DNA from: a virus
IMG/VR virus record: IMGVR_UViG_3300027836_000007
Location: 42,813-106,812 of that record
Direction: 5' to 3' (one strand)
Length of the DNA: 64,000 bases
This document shows positions 1-9,117 of this stretch, piece after piece. The stretch's first letter is position 1; the number at the start of each line of letters is the position of its first letter. Position numbers and translations under genes: made by a program. The notes under the pieces are model-generated. The model did no database searches and had not been told where the DNA came from. It saw only the letters and a list, made by a program, of their open reading frames with translations.

Positions 1-2719
1 GATAGAAAATACCTAAGTATTCGTCTGAGCTTACTAAGCCAGTATCATTATCTTCTACTGCGCCAGCTGTGTTCTTGCCCCAGTTGTTCAAGCTAGTAGC
101 ATCACTAGTTAAACGTGCTGGTGTATCGCCAACTACGAATGCTGTTAAGCCTCTATCGTAGTTTAGACTTACTAACTCACCAATTAATTCAGGATATCCT
201 GGGCAAGCAATCAAGTTAAACACACGAGATTCTTCGTCACGAATTTCTTGATTGGCATTAACAAGTGCTTGTAGAGCTTGTACAACAACTTTACGTTGTG
301 CTTTACGTCCAAATGTTCCAACGCCATTTTCTTGGTTGCCAGACTCTGTAACCCAACGATGTGGATAGTAGTCAGTCATCAATTCGCCGTTGTTAAAACG
401 AGCGTTTTCGCCGTTAACATCAACGTAATCACGTACAAATTTCTTAACGTTAAATCCGCTTCTACGCAAGTTCCATAACAACATACCTGTTGGATATAGT
501 GCTGGATCTGGAGCGTCAAAGTCTAAGAAATTACTGTCTAGTAGTTCAACAATAGTGCTAGATGTTTGAGCAGTAGCAGTACCACCGTTTATTGCCCAAC
601 GAGCATCAGCAAATAAAATGCCGTCTTCTGTTGTTTGGTCAGTAGTGTCTACAGAAACCCATTTTTGTAAACTTACATTAAATTTGTAAATTGATGGATA
701 GTTTTCAATGTCACTTGTGTCAATCCACAAGTCGCCTTGACGTAATGTTCCGCCATCTGGATTTAGTTTTGGCTTAGTAGCCGCTACCATCGGGCCACCT
801 GCCCAAGGCTCTTGACCACTGTTCCATGTATAATTTTGATAGCCAACCCATGTTGTACCGTTGTTAATCATGACATCAACTTCGTCGACTAAACTGCTGT
901 ACCATAACTGGCCGTCAGCGGCTTCTGTTACCGGAGCAATTGCTGAAGTTGTAATATCTGCGTATGGGCTCCATAAACTAGCAACGTACTCGCCTGCTGT
1001 TGCGCCTGCGTAAAAGTTTACAGTTGTTGAGCTGTTATTAACATTAAACACGGTAAACAAATCAGTAATAGCAGTACCAGTTGTATCGTCAAATAATATT
1101 TCGCCGCCGTCATTGTGAGTAATTACCACTGCGCCGGTTGTAGTCTTAGATACTGTAATTCTAGAAGTAATCGGCAAGCCGTCCCATGTAGCATCAGCTA
1201 GTTTTGCTGTTAGTGCGGCAATAAAGCCGTCAACTCCAGTTGAACCTGTAAATGATACGCTTAGTGCGTCGGACAATGTATCTTTGCCTTTTACAGTTTC
1301 TTGAATTGTGAATACATTACTTGTAGATGTTGTGAACGATGTAATTACATCAGATGTAATTGTTGTCGAGCCGGCAGATCTACGAGCGTAAACTTTGAAT
1401 GTTGCTTCAGAAGCAGTTAATTCTTCGATATTTGACTTGATGTACAATGCGCCCTGTGCTAAATTGATACCGCCGCCTGATGAATCTAAACCTTTTAAAG
1501 CGTAAGCCGAATCTTGATAAATTGGGGCTGTTTTTTCAATCCACGCACCAGTTGCTTCGCTGTATACTTTAACTCTCCAACGCGAACCTAAGTTAGGCTC
1601 AGTTGTTTTAATCCATAAAGAACCAGTCGGATTGCCGTCATTATAAGTGCTTGGACTAATTAGACGTTTAAAGTTTGGTACTACAGTATGAGTACTGATT
1701 TGTAATGATGGAGCTCTGTATGTGCCAGACGCCATGCCTACTTTAACTAACGCAGAACCTGACAGTACAATACTTACACCAGTTGAATATAATTCTAAAC
1801 GGTTGTTAATAATTGCAGCAGTAACACCTGGGATTGCTGATGTTGCGTCGCCTTCGCCAGCGTCGCCTAGTTCAGCACCAGTCATGATGTCTGTAACTAA
1901 TGAGCTTAATGTAGTGTGTCCAGTATAAATGTATTCGTCAGTACCATTAATAGTGATAACAAACGCATCGCCTGATGCTAGTGTTGGGCTTGAAATTGAA
2001 CCTTGTACCACTGGCCAGCTGGCACGCCATGCTGTTGAACCTACCGCTACCCATGTACCTGCTGGTGTTGCTGTTTTAGCTTTCTTAAACCAAAGAGCAT
2101 AATTGCCTTCGTCTAAAGTAATAGCATAATCGCCTACTGCGCCGATGCTTGCTTTAGGAGATGCTCCGTTGCCGCCGTTGCCAGCTTCTAATTTACTAGC
2201 TTCAGTAATGATTGTTGGGACTTGATTAACAAATGTTTGACCAGTGGTTACAGTTGCTTCTGCGCTGTTCCATTGGAAAATACCAAATTTACTATTAGCA
2301 GTATCTAACCAATATTGGCCATCTACTGGTGAGCCAGCTGGTGCTTCGGACTGGGCATCTAATTGATCCAAGTCTAAATTAGCACGAATAACATAAGCAC
2401 GATTGCTTACGCCCAAATAGCTGTATGCTGTTTGTAGTCCGTATTCGTTCTGTTCGCCAGCATGAATAGGATTGTTGTTTGCGTCTGTTTTAAACGTAGG
2501 TGTACCAAACGTATCTGCCAAGTCTTTCTGACTTGTTAGCAAATATGTCTTGCCAGCATTGGCCGCTAGTGTGCCAGTTGCTGTTCCTGTGTTTGAGCCA
2601 TTGGCTTTATTTTCAGCCGATGCTACGATGATTAAAGGGGTTGTGCCCGGTGCCGCTGGTGTGTAAAAACTTTCGTCTATTACGGTAACTGCTACGCCCG
2701 GTGAACTTAATTGAGCCAT
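1..2719 (-). CDS. gp18: Tail sheath protein gp18, C-terminus cut by window edge
   Basis: Contractile tail sheath subunit, which polymerises around the tail tube and drives DNA injection. I read the frame by hand: it starts at ATG 2719 and stays open to the left edge, giving about 906 codons. The N-terminus MAQLSSPGVAVTVIDESF is the typical T4-like sheath opening, in which SPGV begins the fold that contacts neighbouring subunits. The end nearest the window edge contains residues such as RAYVIRANLDL early on and a late segment with QALVNANQEIRDEESRVFNLIACPGYPEL, abbreviated here, matching the conserved C-terminal sheath core. The middle is long and rich in Thr/Ser/Gly, as expected for surface insertions in marine sheaths, which are longer than T4 gp18 (659 aa). 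An SD-like GGAG lies just upstream of the start. Confidence 0.85.
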   Translation of the reverse strand, partial: MAQLSSPGVAVTVIDESFYTPAAPGTTPLIIVASAENKANGSNTGTATGTLAANAGKTYLLTSQKDLADTFGTPTFKTDANNNPIHAGEQNEYGLQTAYSYLGVSNRAYVIRANLDLDQLDAQSEAPAGSPVDGQYWLDTANSKFGIFQWNSAEATVTTGQTFVNQVPTIITEASKLEAGNGGNGASPKASIGAVGDYAITLDEGNYALWFKKAKTATPAGTWVAVGSTAWRASWPVVQGSISSPTLASGDAFVITINGTDEYIYTGHTTLSSLVTDIMTGAELGDAGEGDATSAIPGVTAAIINNRLELYSTGVSIVLSGSALVKVGMASGTYRAPSLQISTHTVVPNFKRLISPSTYNDGNPTGSLWIKTTEPNLGSRWRVKVYSEATGAWIEKTAPIYQDSAYALKGLDSSGGGINLAQGALYIKSNIEELTASEATFKVYARRSAGSTTITSDVITSFTTSTSNVFTIQETVKGKDTLSDALSVSFTGSTGVDGFIAALTAKLADATWDGLPITSRITVSKTTTGAVVITHNDGGEILFDDTTGTAITDLFTVFNVNNSSTTVNFYAGATAGEYVASLWSPYADITTSAIAPVTEAADGQLWYSSLVDEVDVMINNGTTWVGYQNYTWNSGQEPWAGGPMVAATKPKLNPDGGTLRQGDLWIDTSDIENYPSIYKFNVSLQKWVSVDTTDQTTEDGILFADARWAINGGTATAQTSSTIVELLDSNFLDFDAPDPALYPTGMLLWNLRRSGFNVKKFVRDYVDVNGENARFNNGELMTDYYPHRWVTESGNQENGVGTFGRKAQRKVVVQALQALVNANQEIRDEESRVFNLIACPGYPELIGELVSLNYDRGLTAFVVGDTPARLTSDATSLNNWGKNTAGAVEDNDTGLVSSDEYLGIFY

Positions 2720-2751
2720 TTGTTGATCTCCAATGAATACGATTCCTACTT

Positions 2752-2759
2752 GTATTTAG
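2752..2759 (-). promoter_or_regulatory. Late-promoter-like box upstream of tail sheath
   Basis: The minus strand reads CTAAATAC, 33 nt before the tail sheath ATG. This resembles the T4 late promoter core TATAAATA recognised by gp55-type sigma factors. The same CTAAATAC or GATAAATA box precedes several other operons in this window. It is assigned by motif only. Confidence 0.35.
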
Positions 2760-2813
2760 TGGATTTTGGCAATTCGGCCTACATATACCGCCGTAAAAAG
2801 GTTTCAAAAAGGC

Positions 2814-2821
2814 TTAAATAA
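2814..2821 (+). promoter_or_regulatory. Late-promoter-like box directly before the HNH-like gene
   Basis: TTAAATAA lies 3 nt before ATG 2825. If it is a late promoter, transcription would begin at or near the start codon and give a leaderless message. No good Shine-Dalgarno sequence is present at the usual spacing. The evidence is weak. Confidence 0.22.
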
Positions 2822-2824
2822 AAT

Positions 2825-3151
2825 ATGAGACCATTATGTAGTTGTGGACGTAGTCCTGTAGCAATTAATTATTATAAAGAAGGCCAACCTTTTTATAGAA
2901 AGTATTGTGGACCTTGTTTACGCGGTGTAAAAGCACCACGTTGGTCTACTGCTGGCTACAAAATAAAAAACACTTGTGATAAGTGCGGTTTTAAAAGCCC
3001 TTATTCAGAAGTGTTTAATGTGTTTCATGTGGACGGCGATTTAAACAACTGCCGCCACACTAATCTCAAGACTGTATGTTCAAACTGTCAGCGACTGCTT
3101 CATCGTGAAGGCGTGAAGTGGCGTCAAGGTGATCTTGTACCAGACCTTTAA
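2825..3151 (+). CDS. Small HNH-like zinc-binding protein
   Basis: A 108-aa basic protein with nine cysteines, including CxC at 5-7, CxxC at 28-31, CxxC at 51-54 and CxxC at 85-88. The second half resembles a treble-clef HNH fold: HVDGDLNN around residue 68, then TNL and CSNC. The first catalytic His of the usual HH(I/V)D motif is Phe (residues 66-69 read VFHV), so nuclease activity is uncertain and the protein may only bind DNA or zinc. Similar small proteins occur in T4-like marine phages. Its last 28 codons overlap, on the opposite strand, the 3' end of the dNMP kinase gene. It is the only plus-strand gene between gp18 and gp14. Confidence 0.7.
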   Translation: MRPLCSCGRSPVAINYYKEGQPFYRKYCGPCLRGVKAPRWSTAGYKIKNTCDKCGFKSPYSEVFNVFHVDGDLNNCRHTNLKTVCSNCQRLLHREGVKWRQGDLVPDL

Positions 3152-3764
3152 CTTGAGCAAACAAGTCATCGATTGATCCATTGTTATCTAGTATAGCATC
3201 AAACTTGGTTCCAACCCATGCTGTTTCGCTAGCATGTATACCAGCTTTTTCAAGTTTGCTACGGCTAGTAGACCATGAAAAATTACCAACTTCGCCACGA
3301 TTAGCATTGATAGCATCTTCGTACCATTCGGGTTCTTCGCCACGGACAACACGTACAACAATGCCGCCTGCTGATTTAATTGATTTAATTTCGTTGGGGA
3401 AACGACAGTCTGAAATGACTACATCGTCCTTGCTGTTACGCAGTTTGTTTTCCAATGACGCAATCCAAATATCATCGTGAAATCCTCTACGGCAAACTTC
3501 TGTGCCCCAATATTGTAGTACCCAGCGAGGAGTCAAATTAGGCATGTTCAAGCGTTCTGCCCACCATGGATCTACTTGTTCACGCCATTCACGGGCGGAT
3601 TTTGTGCGCCCTTCTAGCATTGTTCTGTCCCAACCAAATACATTGGCTACCGCATCTTTAAGAGTGTTGGCAAAACTTTCTCGTCGAAATTCGTGAAAGT
3701 TAGTTAAGTAATCTGCTATTGTATCTTTACCAGAACCAATAAAACCGCATACGCCAATAATCAT
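3066..3764 (-). CDS. gp1: Deoxynucleoside monophosphate kinase (gp1-like)
   Basis: Predicted cytoplasmic kinase that phosphorylates dNMPs to feed phage DNA synthesis. A P-loop GFIGSGKDT is at residues 7-15, and the order of later motifs (FGWDRTMLEG, REWREQVDPWW, ISDCRFPNE with a Walker-B-like Asp, VVRGEEPEW) matches T4 gp1-family enzymes. Length is 232 aa, close to the family norm. The last ~24 residues lie antisense to the neighbouring HNH-like gene and look like an extension past the normal C-terminus. A strong SD (AGGAGAC) precedes ATG 3764. It lies 59 nt downstream of the gp13 stop codon, in the same direction. Confidence 0.85.
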   Translation of the reverse strand: MIIGVCGFIGSGKDTIADYLTNFHEFRRESFANTLKDAVANVFGWDRTMLEGRTKSAREWREQVDPWWAERLNMPNLTPRWVLQYWGTEVCRRGFHDDIWIASLENKLRNSKDDVVISDCRFPNEIKSIKSAGGIVVRVVRGEEPEWYEDAINANRGEVGNFSWSTSRSKLEKAGIHASETAWVGTKFDAILDNNGSIDDLFAQVKGLVQDHLDATSRLHDEAVADSLNIQS

Positions 3765-3823
3765 AGTAGTCTCCTAATGAACTACTAGTATATAACAGTT
3801 TTATTACAAGGTCAAACTATTTG

Positions 3824-4615
3824 TTAGCCAATTACAAATGTCATCGGGGTTCCGCCTGACACATATTCAACCAATTCTTTGTCCATTGCAGCCAATTCTT
3901 CTTTGCCGGCTGACAATAATGCTGTGCCGTTAAGGGTAATAGGACTTCCTGGACCAGCGATAGATCCAAACTTGCTACGTGCTTCACCTAGCATCATTTT
4001 AGCTACTGCTAGAGTATAATCTTTCAACCATTGCCCTGAATAAATGTCTTGCAGTAATACAAAATCAGGACGGTAGTTGTGTGTGCGAATTAATACTTGT
4101 TCGCCTTCAGCAAAAGGACGTTGTAGTATTGTTAGTGTGTGATTACTTTGACGCCATTTAAATTCAATGTATGCGCCAAACATACGTCCTACTAATTTTT
4201 GATATCCGCTAAACAATTCGTATGTTGCTAGTCCACCCATCATACTTCCGCTCAACAAATAGCTGTTGGTATAAGCCAAGTTGAATGGTTCAAAAAGGGT
4301 ACCGCCTGCCCCTAACCCACTTCTACTTCCTATTGCTCTTCTAAAAATACTCTGCACTTCTATTACTTCATTGGGCAAGCGGTACTCGTTTTGATCTTTA
4401 ATTAATTCTAAAAACATGTAACTTTCTTCTACACTCGCTGAACTACGTTGTCTAAAACGTGCGATAGCACGATCTAAAGCAGTTTCATAGTGCTTTGGAT
4501 CTAGTTCAACTTCGACCATGCCGTCCGCCAGCATTGTACGCACATAATCAAACACTTTATTGCGTTCGATTGTGCTATCTGACAGTCCGGGATCGGTTGG
4601 GTAAGTATCTGACAT
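3824..4615 (-). CDS. gp13: Neck protein gp13-like
   Basis: Predicted head-completion/neck protein at the head-tail joint. Features match the marine T4-like gp13 family: KVFDYVRTMLADGMVEVEL near the N-terminus, FRQRSSASVEESY, then VIEVQSIFRRAIG, and a C-terminal WLKDYTLAVAKMMLGEARSKF with the ending TPMTFVIG. I chose ATG 4615 (263 aa) over ATG 4633, because GGAG sits 8 nt before 4615 and because the upstream start would lie inside or before the putative divergent promoter at 4632-4653. It is divergent from gp14 and gp15, unlike T4, where 13-14-15 are co-directional. Confidence 0.68.
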   Translation of the reverse strand: MSDTYPTDPGLSDSTIERNKVFDYVRTMLADGMVEVELDPKHYETALDRAIARFRQRSSASVEESYMFLELIKDQNEYRLPNEVIEVQSIFRRAIGSRSGLGAGGTLFEPFNLAYTNSYLLSGSMMGGLATYELFSGYQKLVGRMFGAYIEFKWRQSNHTLTILQRPFAEGEQVLIRTHNYRPDFVLLQDIYSGQWLKDYTLAVAKMMLGEARSKFGSIAGPGSPITLNGTALLSAGKEELAAMDKELVEYVSGGTPMTFVIG

Positions 4616-4631
4616 AATAAGTTCTCCACTC

Positions 4632-4653
4632 ATATTTATCTTACGATAAATAT
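4632..4653. promoter_or_regulatory. Palindromic divergent late-promoter pair between gp13 and gp14
   Basis: A perfect 9-bp inverted repeat (ATATTTATC, TTAC, GATAAATAT) places a GATAAATA box, close to the T4 late promoter core, on both strands. One box fires toward gp13 (minus) and one toward gp14 (plus). On the plus strand the box ends 4 nt before ATG 4658, which has no SD. This is the only intergenic site between the two divergent operons, so it is the most likely promoter for the long plus-strand run. Confidence 0.5.
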
Positions 4654-4657
4654 CACT

Positions 4658-6070
4658 ATGCCAAGAATATCATTATACCGACCAGAAAAAAGCAACGATT
4701 ACAAGTTCATTGACCGCCAAGTTTCAGAGATGTTTCAAGCGGGTGGAACTGACGTTTATATACACAAATACCTGGGCCCTAAGCTGGCTACAGAGGGTAC
4801 TGCTGACCAACCTATCTATAATGCGGTTAAAGAAACTAACATTCAAGATTTGCTGTTCTTAGAAAACCGCGATAGAAAATACGCTGAAGAAATTTACCGT
4901 ATTCGTGGATTATATAATGTACAAAACATAGATTTTAACCTAAGTCAATTTGGTTTGTTTATTGACCAAGGCACATTGTACATGACTGTACATATTAACG
5001 ATTTTATCAAACATCTTGGACGTAAACCTATTAGTGGTGATGTTATCGAATTGCCTCATCTACGTGATGATTTTGCTCTTAACGATTACGATATCAGTTT
5101 GCCACGTTACTATGTTATTGAAGATGTGGGCCGTGCTAGCGAAGGATTTAGTGTTACTTGGTTCCCGCATTTGTACAGATTAAAACTTAACAAGATTACT
5201 GATAGTCAGCAGTTTGCTGACATATTAGACAAGCCTGCTAAAGATGCTAACGGTGATAGTTCTAATCAAACATTGCGCGAATTACTCAGTACTCACAGTA
5301 AAGAGCTGGAAATCAACGATGCTATTTTACAGCAAGCAGAAGCAGACGCTGGACAAAGTGGTTACGAAACTAGACAATTTTATACTCTAGCAGTTGATCC
5401 AACTACTGGCAAGCCAGTGCTTAATACTTCAGACACTTCCACGTTAGACGCTAGTATCACTAGCATTACTGCTCTTGAAAGTAACGCTCGTCCACAACGT
5501 ACTGGCTACACTGGCTACTTGGTAGCTGACGGATTTCCTAGCAACGGTTATGACTTTGGACACGGAATTCAATTTCCAGAAAACCCAGGCCCGGATGATT
5601 TCTTCTTGCGTACTGATTACTTGCCTAACAGATTATACAGATTTGACAGCACACGTTGGGTTAAAGTTGAAGATAATGTACGCATGACAATGACCAATAC
5701 TGATACTCGTGCTACGCAGAAAACTGGATTTATTAATAATTCAACTTACATTTATAACGAGGCAGTAGTACAAGATTGGATCCAGCTTGCTGTTGGTGCC
5801 ACAACAATTACAACCACTATCGATTATCCGCAGACAGCAGTATATCTAGTGTTGAAATTAGAAACTACAGAAATTGCCTTTACAATAGCAGACCACACTG
5901 GCATTGTTACCGATAACGGGTCTGGTAAAATATTAGTAACATTACCAATTATTGCCGCTGAGCAACAAGCAATTCCTTATGCGGGTACATGGAAATTAAG
6001 TCTATGTAATAATCGTGAAGCGCAAAGACAAAGTTTATCGAAAGCTCTTAGACCAAAGGCAGATTTATAA
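4658..6070 (+). CDS. gp14: Neck protein gp14-like
   Basis: Predicted neck/head-completion protein of 470 aa, much longer than T4 gp14 (256 aa) but similar to the enlarged marine versions. The recognisable N-terminal half has MPRISLYRPEKSNDYKFIDR, an FQAGGTDVYIHKYLG segment, LLFLENRDRKYAEEIYRIRG and LSQFGLFIDQGTLYMTVHIND, then GRKPISGDVIELPH, which parallels the T4 gp14 statement of an early-strand domain followed by a GDLIYFP-like turn. The second half is a variable Thr-rich region. It overlaps the next gene by one base (TAATG). No SD precedes the start, so translation may be leaderless. Confidence 0.66.
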   Translation: MPRISLYRPEKSNDYKFIDRQVSEMFQAGGTDVYIHKYLGPKLATEGTADQPIYNAVKETNIQDLLFLENRDRKYAEEIYRIRGLYNVQNIDFNLSQFGLFIDQGTLYMTVHINDFIKHLGRKPISGDVIELPHLRDDFALNDYDISLPRYYVIEDVGRASEGFSVTWFPHLYRLKLNKITDSQQFADILDKPAKDANGDSSNQTLRELLSTHSKELEINDAILQQAEADAGQSGYETRQFYTLAVDPTTGKPVLNTSDTSTLDASITSITALESNARPQRTGYTGYLVADGFPSNGYDFGHGIQFPENPGPDDFFLRTDYLPNRLYRFDSTRWVKVEDNVRMTMTNTDTRATQKTGFINNSTYIYNEAVVQDWIQLAVGATTITTTIDYPQTAVYLVLKLETTEIAFTIADHTGIVTDNGSGKILVTLPIIAAEQQAIPYAGTWKLSLCNNREAQRQSLSKALRPKADL

Positions 6071-7530
6071 TGCAACATTTTTACGATGGACAAATAAGAA
6101 GATATCTCACACAAACTATTCGTGTGTTTAGTAATTTTGTTGTCAAATACGGTGATGGAACACTTGTGCGTGTACCTGTTATGTACGGCGATGCCGATAA
6201 ACAAGCCGCTACTGTTGTACGTCAAAACTCAGAAAATAAAATTAACTCAGTACCTAAAATTGCTGTTTATATTTCTGGCCTGGCAATGGACACTACTAGA
6301 CTAAGCGATTCAACTTATGTAGGTAAGGTACATGTGCGTGAACGTGATATTAACGGTGATGTTTACACTACTGGACAAGGTAAGAATTATACTGTTGAAC
6401 GTATGATGCCTACTCCGTTCAAACTTACAATTAAAGTAGACATATGGACGGCCAACACTGACCAAAAATTACAACTACTTGAACAGATTTTAGTGTTGTT
6501 TAATCCAAGTTTAGAACTACAAACAACAGACAACTATATCGACTGGACTAGTTTAAGTGTTCTTAACTTAACCGGAGTTAATTGGTCAAGTAGACAAGTT
6601 CCAGTGGGAACAACTGACGCCATTGACATTGCTTCACTGACTCTCGAAACTCCAATTTGGATTAGTCCGCCAGTTAAAGTTAAACACCTTGGTGTTATTA
6701 CAAAAATTATTACCAGCTTGTATCAAGGATCTAGCACAGATTCTACCTACATTGACGGATTAGGTCAACCGTTAACAAATCCAGATGTAACACTGTCTTC
6801 ATTGTTGGCACAAGATGTTGTCACTATTACAGATTACAACATACAAGTGTACAACGGGCAAGCAATTTTATTAGCAAAAACTGAAAGCAGTGTTCCTAGA
6901 GAACCTACATTAGATATTCCTGTACGTCAAGGTACACCAATTCAATGGCAAGATGTATTCGATGTATATCCTGGCAAATACACTGCCGGGTCCAGCGCAT
7001 TGTATCTAACACAGCCTAACGGGGTTGAAGTAGTAGGAACTGTTGCTATCAGCCCGTTAGATCCAACACTACTTACTGTGGCGTGGGATAGTGACACTAT
7101 TCCAAGTGATACACTAATTGATAGCCAAGGACGATTAGATAATCATCCAGACTATGGAGATGGTGTACAACATCGCAGTGGCAGTCCAGGAACATTTGAT
7201 GCTATTGTTAATCCGCTTACATATAACCCAGCAACTCCAGATGCTGGTACTAGGTTGCTAATTGTAGAAGATATTGGCAGCGCAAATAATAGCGTACCAG
7301 CTGCCGCTTGGGGTACGTTAGTTGCTAATGCTAACGATATTATTGAGTGGACTGGCACTGAATGGAATGTAGTGTTTAATTCTGTTCAAGAAACCAGCAC
7401 TATGGTGTGGCAAACTAATATATACAAGAGCCAAGCAAACTTTAGAGTACAGTATGTCTGGAATGGCGTACAGTGGGCTAAGAGCTTTGAAGGCGAATAT
7501 AGGGTAGGCGAATGGAGACTAGAGCTTTAA
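6070..7530 (+). CDS. gp15: Proximal tail sheath stabilisation protein gp15-like
   Basis: Predicted tail terminator that caps the sheath and joins tail to neck. The start MQHFYDGQIRRYLTQTIRVF followed by VPVMYGD and PKIAVYISGL matches T4 gp15 in motif order (FYNSSFRRY, IRVPITYAS, LPRINLHL), and the segment TPFKLTIKVDIWTANTDQKLQLLEQILVLFNPSL matches the T4 pattern of a strand followed by an EQILPYF helix; it is abbreviated here to those landmarks. At 486 aa it is about 200 residues longer than T4 gp15 (272 aa). The extra C-terminal half contains DxxD-rich loops and a TWRV-type beta pattern of unknown role. It is translationally coupled to gp14 and overlaps the Nudix gene by 19 nt. Confidence 0.7.
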   Translation: MQHFYDGQIRRYLTQTIRVFSNFVVKYGDGTLVRVPVMYGDADKQAATVVRQNSENKINSVPKIAVYISGLAMDTTRLSDSTYVGKVHVRERDINGDVYTTGQGKNYTVERMMPTPFKLTIKVDIWTANTDQKLQLLEQILVLFNPSLELQTTDNYIDWTSLSVLNLTGVNWSSRQVPVGTTDAIDIASLTLETPIWISPPVKVKHLGVITKIITSLYQGSSTDSTYIDGLGQPLTNPDVTLSSLLAQDVVTITDYNIQVYNGQAILLAKTESSVPREPTLDIPVRQGTPIQWQDVFDVYPGKYTAGSSALYLTQPNGVEVVGTVAISPLDPTLLTVAWDSDTIPSDTLIDSQGRLDNHPDYGDGVQHRSGSPGTFDAIVNPLTYNPATPDAGTRLLIVEDIGSANNSVPAAAWGTLVANANDIIEWTGTEWNVVFNSVQETSTMVWQTNIYKSQANFRVQYVWNGVQWAKSFEGEYRVGEWRLEL

Positions 7531-7961
7531 CAGATAGAATAGTATGTAGCGGAGCATTGTTCTACGCCAAGTCTACACGAAGATTTCTACTGTTACAAAA
7601 AGCTCATGGTAAACATACTGGCACGTGGGGATTAGTTGGGGGTACAAACTTACAACACGAAAATCCATGGCAAGGTCTACAGCGTGAAGTCCAAGAAGAA
7701 ATTGGATCTATGCCCGCAGTAATTAAAACAATTCCATTAGAAACATTTGTGTCTAACGATAAAATCTTTAATTTTCACACATACTTGTGTGTAATACAAG
7801 ATGAATTTATTCCTGTATTAAGCGATGAACATTGTGCGTGGGCATGGTCAACTATTGATTATGCGCCAAAGCCCTTACATCAGGGACTGCGTAACAGCTT
7901 TTCAAACAAAACAATTCGTACTAAATTACAAACTGTATTTGATATAGTGGAGTTAATCTAA
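7512..7961 (+). CDS. Nudix hydrolase
   Basis: Predicted pyrophosphohydrolase of 149 aa acting on a nucleoside diphosphate linked to another moiety. The Nudix box G-x5-E-x7-RE-V-x-EE-x-G is complete at residues 44-65 (G44, E50, R58, E59, E62, E63, G65). The substrate cannot be told; T4 has NudE, which cleaves ADP-ribose, NADH and Ap3A, and mutasome-type Nudix enzymes also occur in phages. It starts inside gp15 (19-nt overlap) and ends in a TAATG junction with the first oxygenase, so it is the link between structural genes and the oxygenase cassette. No earlier in-frame start is plausible. Confidence 0.85.
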   Translation: METRALTDRIVCSGALFYAKSTRRFLLLQKAHGKHTGTWGLVGGTNLQHENPWQGLQREVQEEIGSMPAVIKTIPLETFVSNDKIFNFHTYLCVIQDEFIPVLSDEHCAWAWSTIDYAPKPLHQGLRNSFSNKTIRTKLQTVFDIVELI

Positions 7962-8533
7962 TGATTAAAAAAGCAGAATGTTGGATATTTCCGACCATTA
8001 TAAATGTTTATAATTTGTTAGATGTGGTCGATCTAACAGAAGTTAACGAAAAAATTGAAGAAACTGAAGTAGTTAACACTTATCATAAGTTGTTTAATGG
8101 CAAGGGTTTAAGAAGTAACTCTTCTCAGTTTTTGGATTCAAACGCAACTCTCAAGAATGCTATTCAGGAATGTATAGATCTGTATGCTGATCAACTAGGA
8201 CTATATCCGTGTAAACTAACCTATAGTTGGTGTAACATATATAGAGACGGCAGTACAATAAAGCCTCATCGACATGAACTCAGTTTAGTAAGCGGAGTAT
8301 TTTATAGTAAAACCGATGATGATTCAGGGCAACTGGTGTTTGATAACCCATGTCAGCCTTTTAAAGTCAATGAAATTTCTACGAGATTAACTGAATACAA
8401 CAGACAAGCATTTAACTTTGAAATTTCACCTGGAGATTTAATATTATTTCCCAGTTGGATGATGCATTATACTGAAAATAATTTTTCTAATCAACGATAC
8501 GTGGTTAGTTTTGACACAGGATTAAAACAATGA
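7961..8533 (+). CDS. 2OG-Fe(II) oxygenase 1 (PF13759/TIGR02466-like)
   Basis: Predicted non-haem iron, 2-oxoglutarate-dependent oxygenase, 190 aa. The double-stranded beta-helix signature is clear: SWCNIYRDGS leads to H103-R-H105, then SGVFYSK, GDLILFPSW, H169 as the distal metal ligand, and R179 for the 2OG carboxylate in QRYVVSFD. The proximal pair is HxH rather than HxD, which is usual for this family. The substrate is unknown. It is the first of eleven oxygenases in one polycistron and is coupled to the next gene by an ATGA overlap. Confidence 0.82.
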   Translation: MIKKAECWIFPTIINVYNLLDVVDLTEVNEKIEETEVVNTYHKLFNGKGLRSNSSQFLDSNATLKNAIQECIDLYADQLGLYPCKLTYSWCNIYRDGSTIKPHRHELSLVSGVFYSKTDDDSGQLVFDNPCQPFKVNEISTRLTEYNRQAFNFEISPGDLILFPSWMMHYTENNFSNQRYVVSFDTGLKQ

Positions 8534-9117
8534 GCTGGTTTATAAAAGATTTAAATTATACAAATGAGCCGTTTGCATACGCAACGGGTGTTCTTACAGA
8601 TGATGAAATAAAATTAGTAGAAATATTGGCTAGCAAAAGTACTATGCAAGGAGATGGCGCTTTAGAAGGCGGTATTTCTGACGAGGCAATACGTAAAAAT
8701 AAAATTTCCTGGCTTGAAGTCTGTGAAGAGTCTAAAGACCTTTACATAAAAATATCAAATGTTGTTCAGCAGCTAAATGAAAGATTTTATAGATACGATT
8801 TAACAGAAATGGAAAATTTACAGTATGCCGAATATCACTCAGATACACTAGGGCATTACACAACACACAGCGATGACGGTTACAAATATAATCTTTTTAG
8901 AAAATTAAGTCTAAGTATTCAACTGTCGGATGAATCGGAGTATCAAGGCGGCGAATTAGTATTCCATCGATTTTCAACAAACCATCCAGAAGCCGCGCCT
9001 AAAACCAAAGGAACACTAATTCTGTTCCCTAGTTATGTACTACATGAAGTAACTCCTGTAACAGAAGGCGTAAGAAAAAGTTTAGTTTCGTGGGTAGTAG
9101 GGCCAAGATTTAAATGA
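8530..9117 (+). CDS. 2OG-Fe(II) oxygenase 2, prolyl-hydroxylase-like (HxD type)
   Basis: A 195-aa protein resembling PKHD/prolyl-4-hydroxylase-type enzymes. LQYAEYHSDTLGHYTTHSDDG supplies H113-x-D115, followed by LSLSIQLSDES, YQGGELVFHRF, a buried GTLILFPSYVLH with distal H172, and R182 in EGVRKSLVSWVVG. The order and spacing match the P4H fold with a canonical 2-His-1-Asp triad. This type often hydroxylates protein or peptide side chains, but the substrate here is unknown. It overlaps both neighbours by 4 nt (ATGA). Confidence 0.85.
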   Translation: MSWFIKDLNYTNEPFAYATGVLTDDEIKLVEILASKSTMQGDGALEGGISDEAIRKNKISWLEVCEESKDLYIKISNVVQQLNERFYRYDLTEMENLQYAEYHSDTLGHYTTHSDDGYKYNLFRKLSLSIQLSDESEYQGGELVFHRFSTNHPEAAPKTKGTLILFPSYVLHEVTPVTEGVRKSLVSWVVGPRFK

